Assembly (NCBI RefSeq): GCF_013179285.1
Contig: NZ_WVNW01000002.1
Location: 1 to 64,000, forward strand
Direction of reading: 5' to 3'
DNA: 64,000 bases
From: Roseobacter sp. HKCCD6576-2
Lineage (GTDB): Bacteria; Pseudomonadota; Alphaproteobacteria; Rhodobacterales; Rhodobacteraceae
Shown here: one piece after another, positions 63,236 through 64,000 of the stretch
How the letters are laid out: the number at the start of each line of letters is the position of its first letter
Position numbering within the stretch: position 1 is the stretch's first letter
Position numbers and translations under genes: made by a program
Notes under the pieces: model-generated
What the model was told of the DNA's origin: nothing
What the model saw: the letters and a program-made list of their open reading frames with translations, nothing else
Databases searched by the model: none

Positions 63236-64000
63236 ATGAGCCAAGGGAAAAACGGCCTGACCTATGCCGAGGCGGGCGTGGATATCGATGCGGGCAACGC
63301 GTTGGTGGATCGGATCAAACCATTCGCTGCGGCCACGAACCGGACCGGTGTTATGGCCGGGCTTGGCGGGTTTGGTGGGCTCTTTGATCTGAAAGCGGCG
63401 GGATATGACGACCCGATCCTGGTGGCGGCGACCGATGGGGTTGGCACCAAGCTTAGAATCGCGATCGACACCGGGAATGTGGGCACGATTGGCATCGACC
63501 TTGTGGCGATGTGTGTAAATGACTTGGTGTGCCAGGGTGCGGAGCCGCTGTTCTTCCTGGATTATTTCGCGACCGGCAAATTGGAACTGGAGAGCGCCAC
63601 GCAGATTGTCGAAGGCATCGCCAAAGGTTGCGAAGGGGCGGGTTGCGCGCTGATTGGTGGCGAGACGGCGGAAATGCCGGGCATGTATGGCGCGGGCGAT
63701 TTCGACCTGGCCGGTTTTGCGGTTGGCGCGATGGAACGCGGTCGGGCGCTGCCTGCGGATGTGGCCCCGGGCGATGTGCTTTTGGGTCTTGCCTCTGATG
63801 GGGTGCATTCAAACGGCTATTCCCTGGTGCGCCGGATCGTGGAGGTCTCAGGGCTTGGCTGGGATGCAGATGCGCCTTTTGCGGAGACGTCTTTGGGGGC
63901 GGCGCTCCTGACGCCGACGCGGCTTTACGTGAAACCGGCGCTTGCCGCGATCCGCGCGGGCGGCGTGCATGGTCTGGCCCATATCACCGGCGGCGGGCTG
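63236..64000 (+). CDS. purM: phosphoribosylformylglycinamidine cyclo-ligase, 5' part
   Basis: The frame runs off the right window edge after 255 codons; the complete enzyme is about 350 residues. It closes the imidazole ring to form aminoimidazole ribonucleotide in purine synthesis. DGVGTKLR near residue 68 and [12 protein letters not shown] near 140 are typical of PurM. The ATG at 63236 lies after an AAGGGGAC site. No purN is visible in the window; it may follow downstream. Confidence 0.94.
   Translation, partial: MSQGKNGLTYAEAGVDIDAGNALVDRIKPFAAATNRTGVMAGLGGFGGLFDLKAAGYDDPILVAATDGVGTKLRIAIDTGNVGTIGIDLVAMCVNDLVCQGAEPLFFLDYFATGKLELESATQIVEGIAKGCEGAGCALIGGETAEMPGMYGAGDFDLAGFAVGAMERGRALPADVAPGDVLLGLASDGVHSNGYSLVRRIVEVSGLGWDADAPFAETSLGAALLTPTRLYVKPALAAIRAGGVHGLAHITGGGL

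Noticed and set aside
1-64000. CRISPR array, insertion sequence or prophage
   Set aside because: No regularly spaced repeats, transposase, integrase or structural phage genes were seen on either strand.

Overview
The window is a piece of chromosome from an alphaproteobacterium, most likely a marine Rhodobacteraceae of the Roseobacter type. This is inferred from gene content: a PcaQ-regulated protocatechuate cluster, a MaoC-phosphotransacetylase fusion next to acetate kinase, a DUF4167 protein, an lptFGD-surA-pdxA-rsmA operon, GcvT-type amine oxidoreductase with an MttB-like methyltransferase, an L-cysteate lyase homologue and many ABC uptake systems. Base composition is high in GC except for the AT-rich stretch at about 1.2-2.0 kb.

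Layout. 1-2.4 kb: the 3' end of an RTX-type secreted protein, two small membrane-protein genes and a decayed gene that has lost its start codon and carries an internal stop. 2.4-10.4 kb: a peptide-type ABC importer (dual ATPase, two permeases, Tat-exported binding protein) in one operon with an amidase, divergent from a TetR regulator. 10.6-14.7 kb: a second ABC importer related to YnjBCD. 14.7-18.7 kb: pcaQ divergent from pobA-pcaC-pcaH-pcaG (4-hydroxybenzoate to protocatechuate and ring cleavage). 18.7-23.0 kb: a MacB-type efflux cassette (ATPase, FtsX-like permease, HlyD adaptor). 23.2-27.7 kb: an IlvD/Edd-family dehydratase, then MaoC-Pta fusion and ackA. 27.7-44.6 kb: mostly housekeeping genes (prfA-prmC, DUF4167, the lptF-lptG-lptD-surA-pdxA-rsmA operon, pepA-holC, retropepsin-like protease, MarC protein, ABC-F ATPase, ndk).

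44.8-59.5 kb is the more specialised half: a TfoX C-terminal-like protein and a microprotein, a CoA-transferase/citryl-CoA-lyase-like pair, a GcvT-type FAD oxidoreductase divergent from an MttB-family methyltransferase across a promoter region holding two palindromes, two LysR regulators, and an operon joining an L-cysteate sulfo-lyase homologue and an Asp/Glu-type racemase to a glycine-betaine-type ABC importer whose permease carries an extra N-terminal membrane domain. 59.5-64 kb: tRNA-Asn, an MBL hydrolase divergent from a sensor kinase, a 59-codon gene, tRNA-Ile2(CAU), a small membrane protein and the 5' part of purM.

Functionally the segment reads as scavenging and catabolism of small marine organics (peptides or amides, aromatics, methylated amines, sulfonates) set among core genes. 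The candidates for new biology are the 53.0-59.5 kb uptake/lyase/racemase operon, the 45.8-52.9 kb amine/CoA region, a leader hairpin directly on the ABC-F start codon, and the repeated hairpin placed after every binding-protein gene. No CRISPR array, insertion sequence, phage or intact mobile element was seen.
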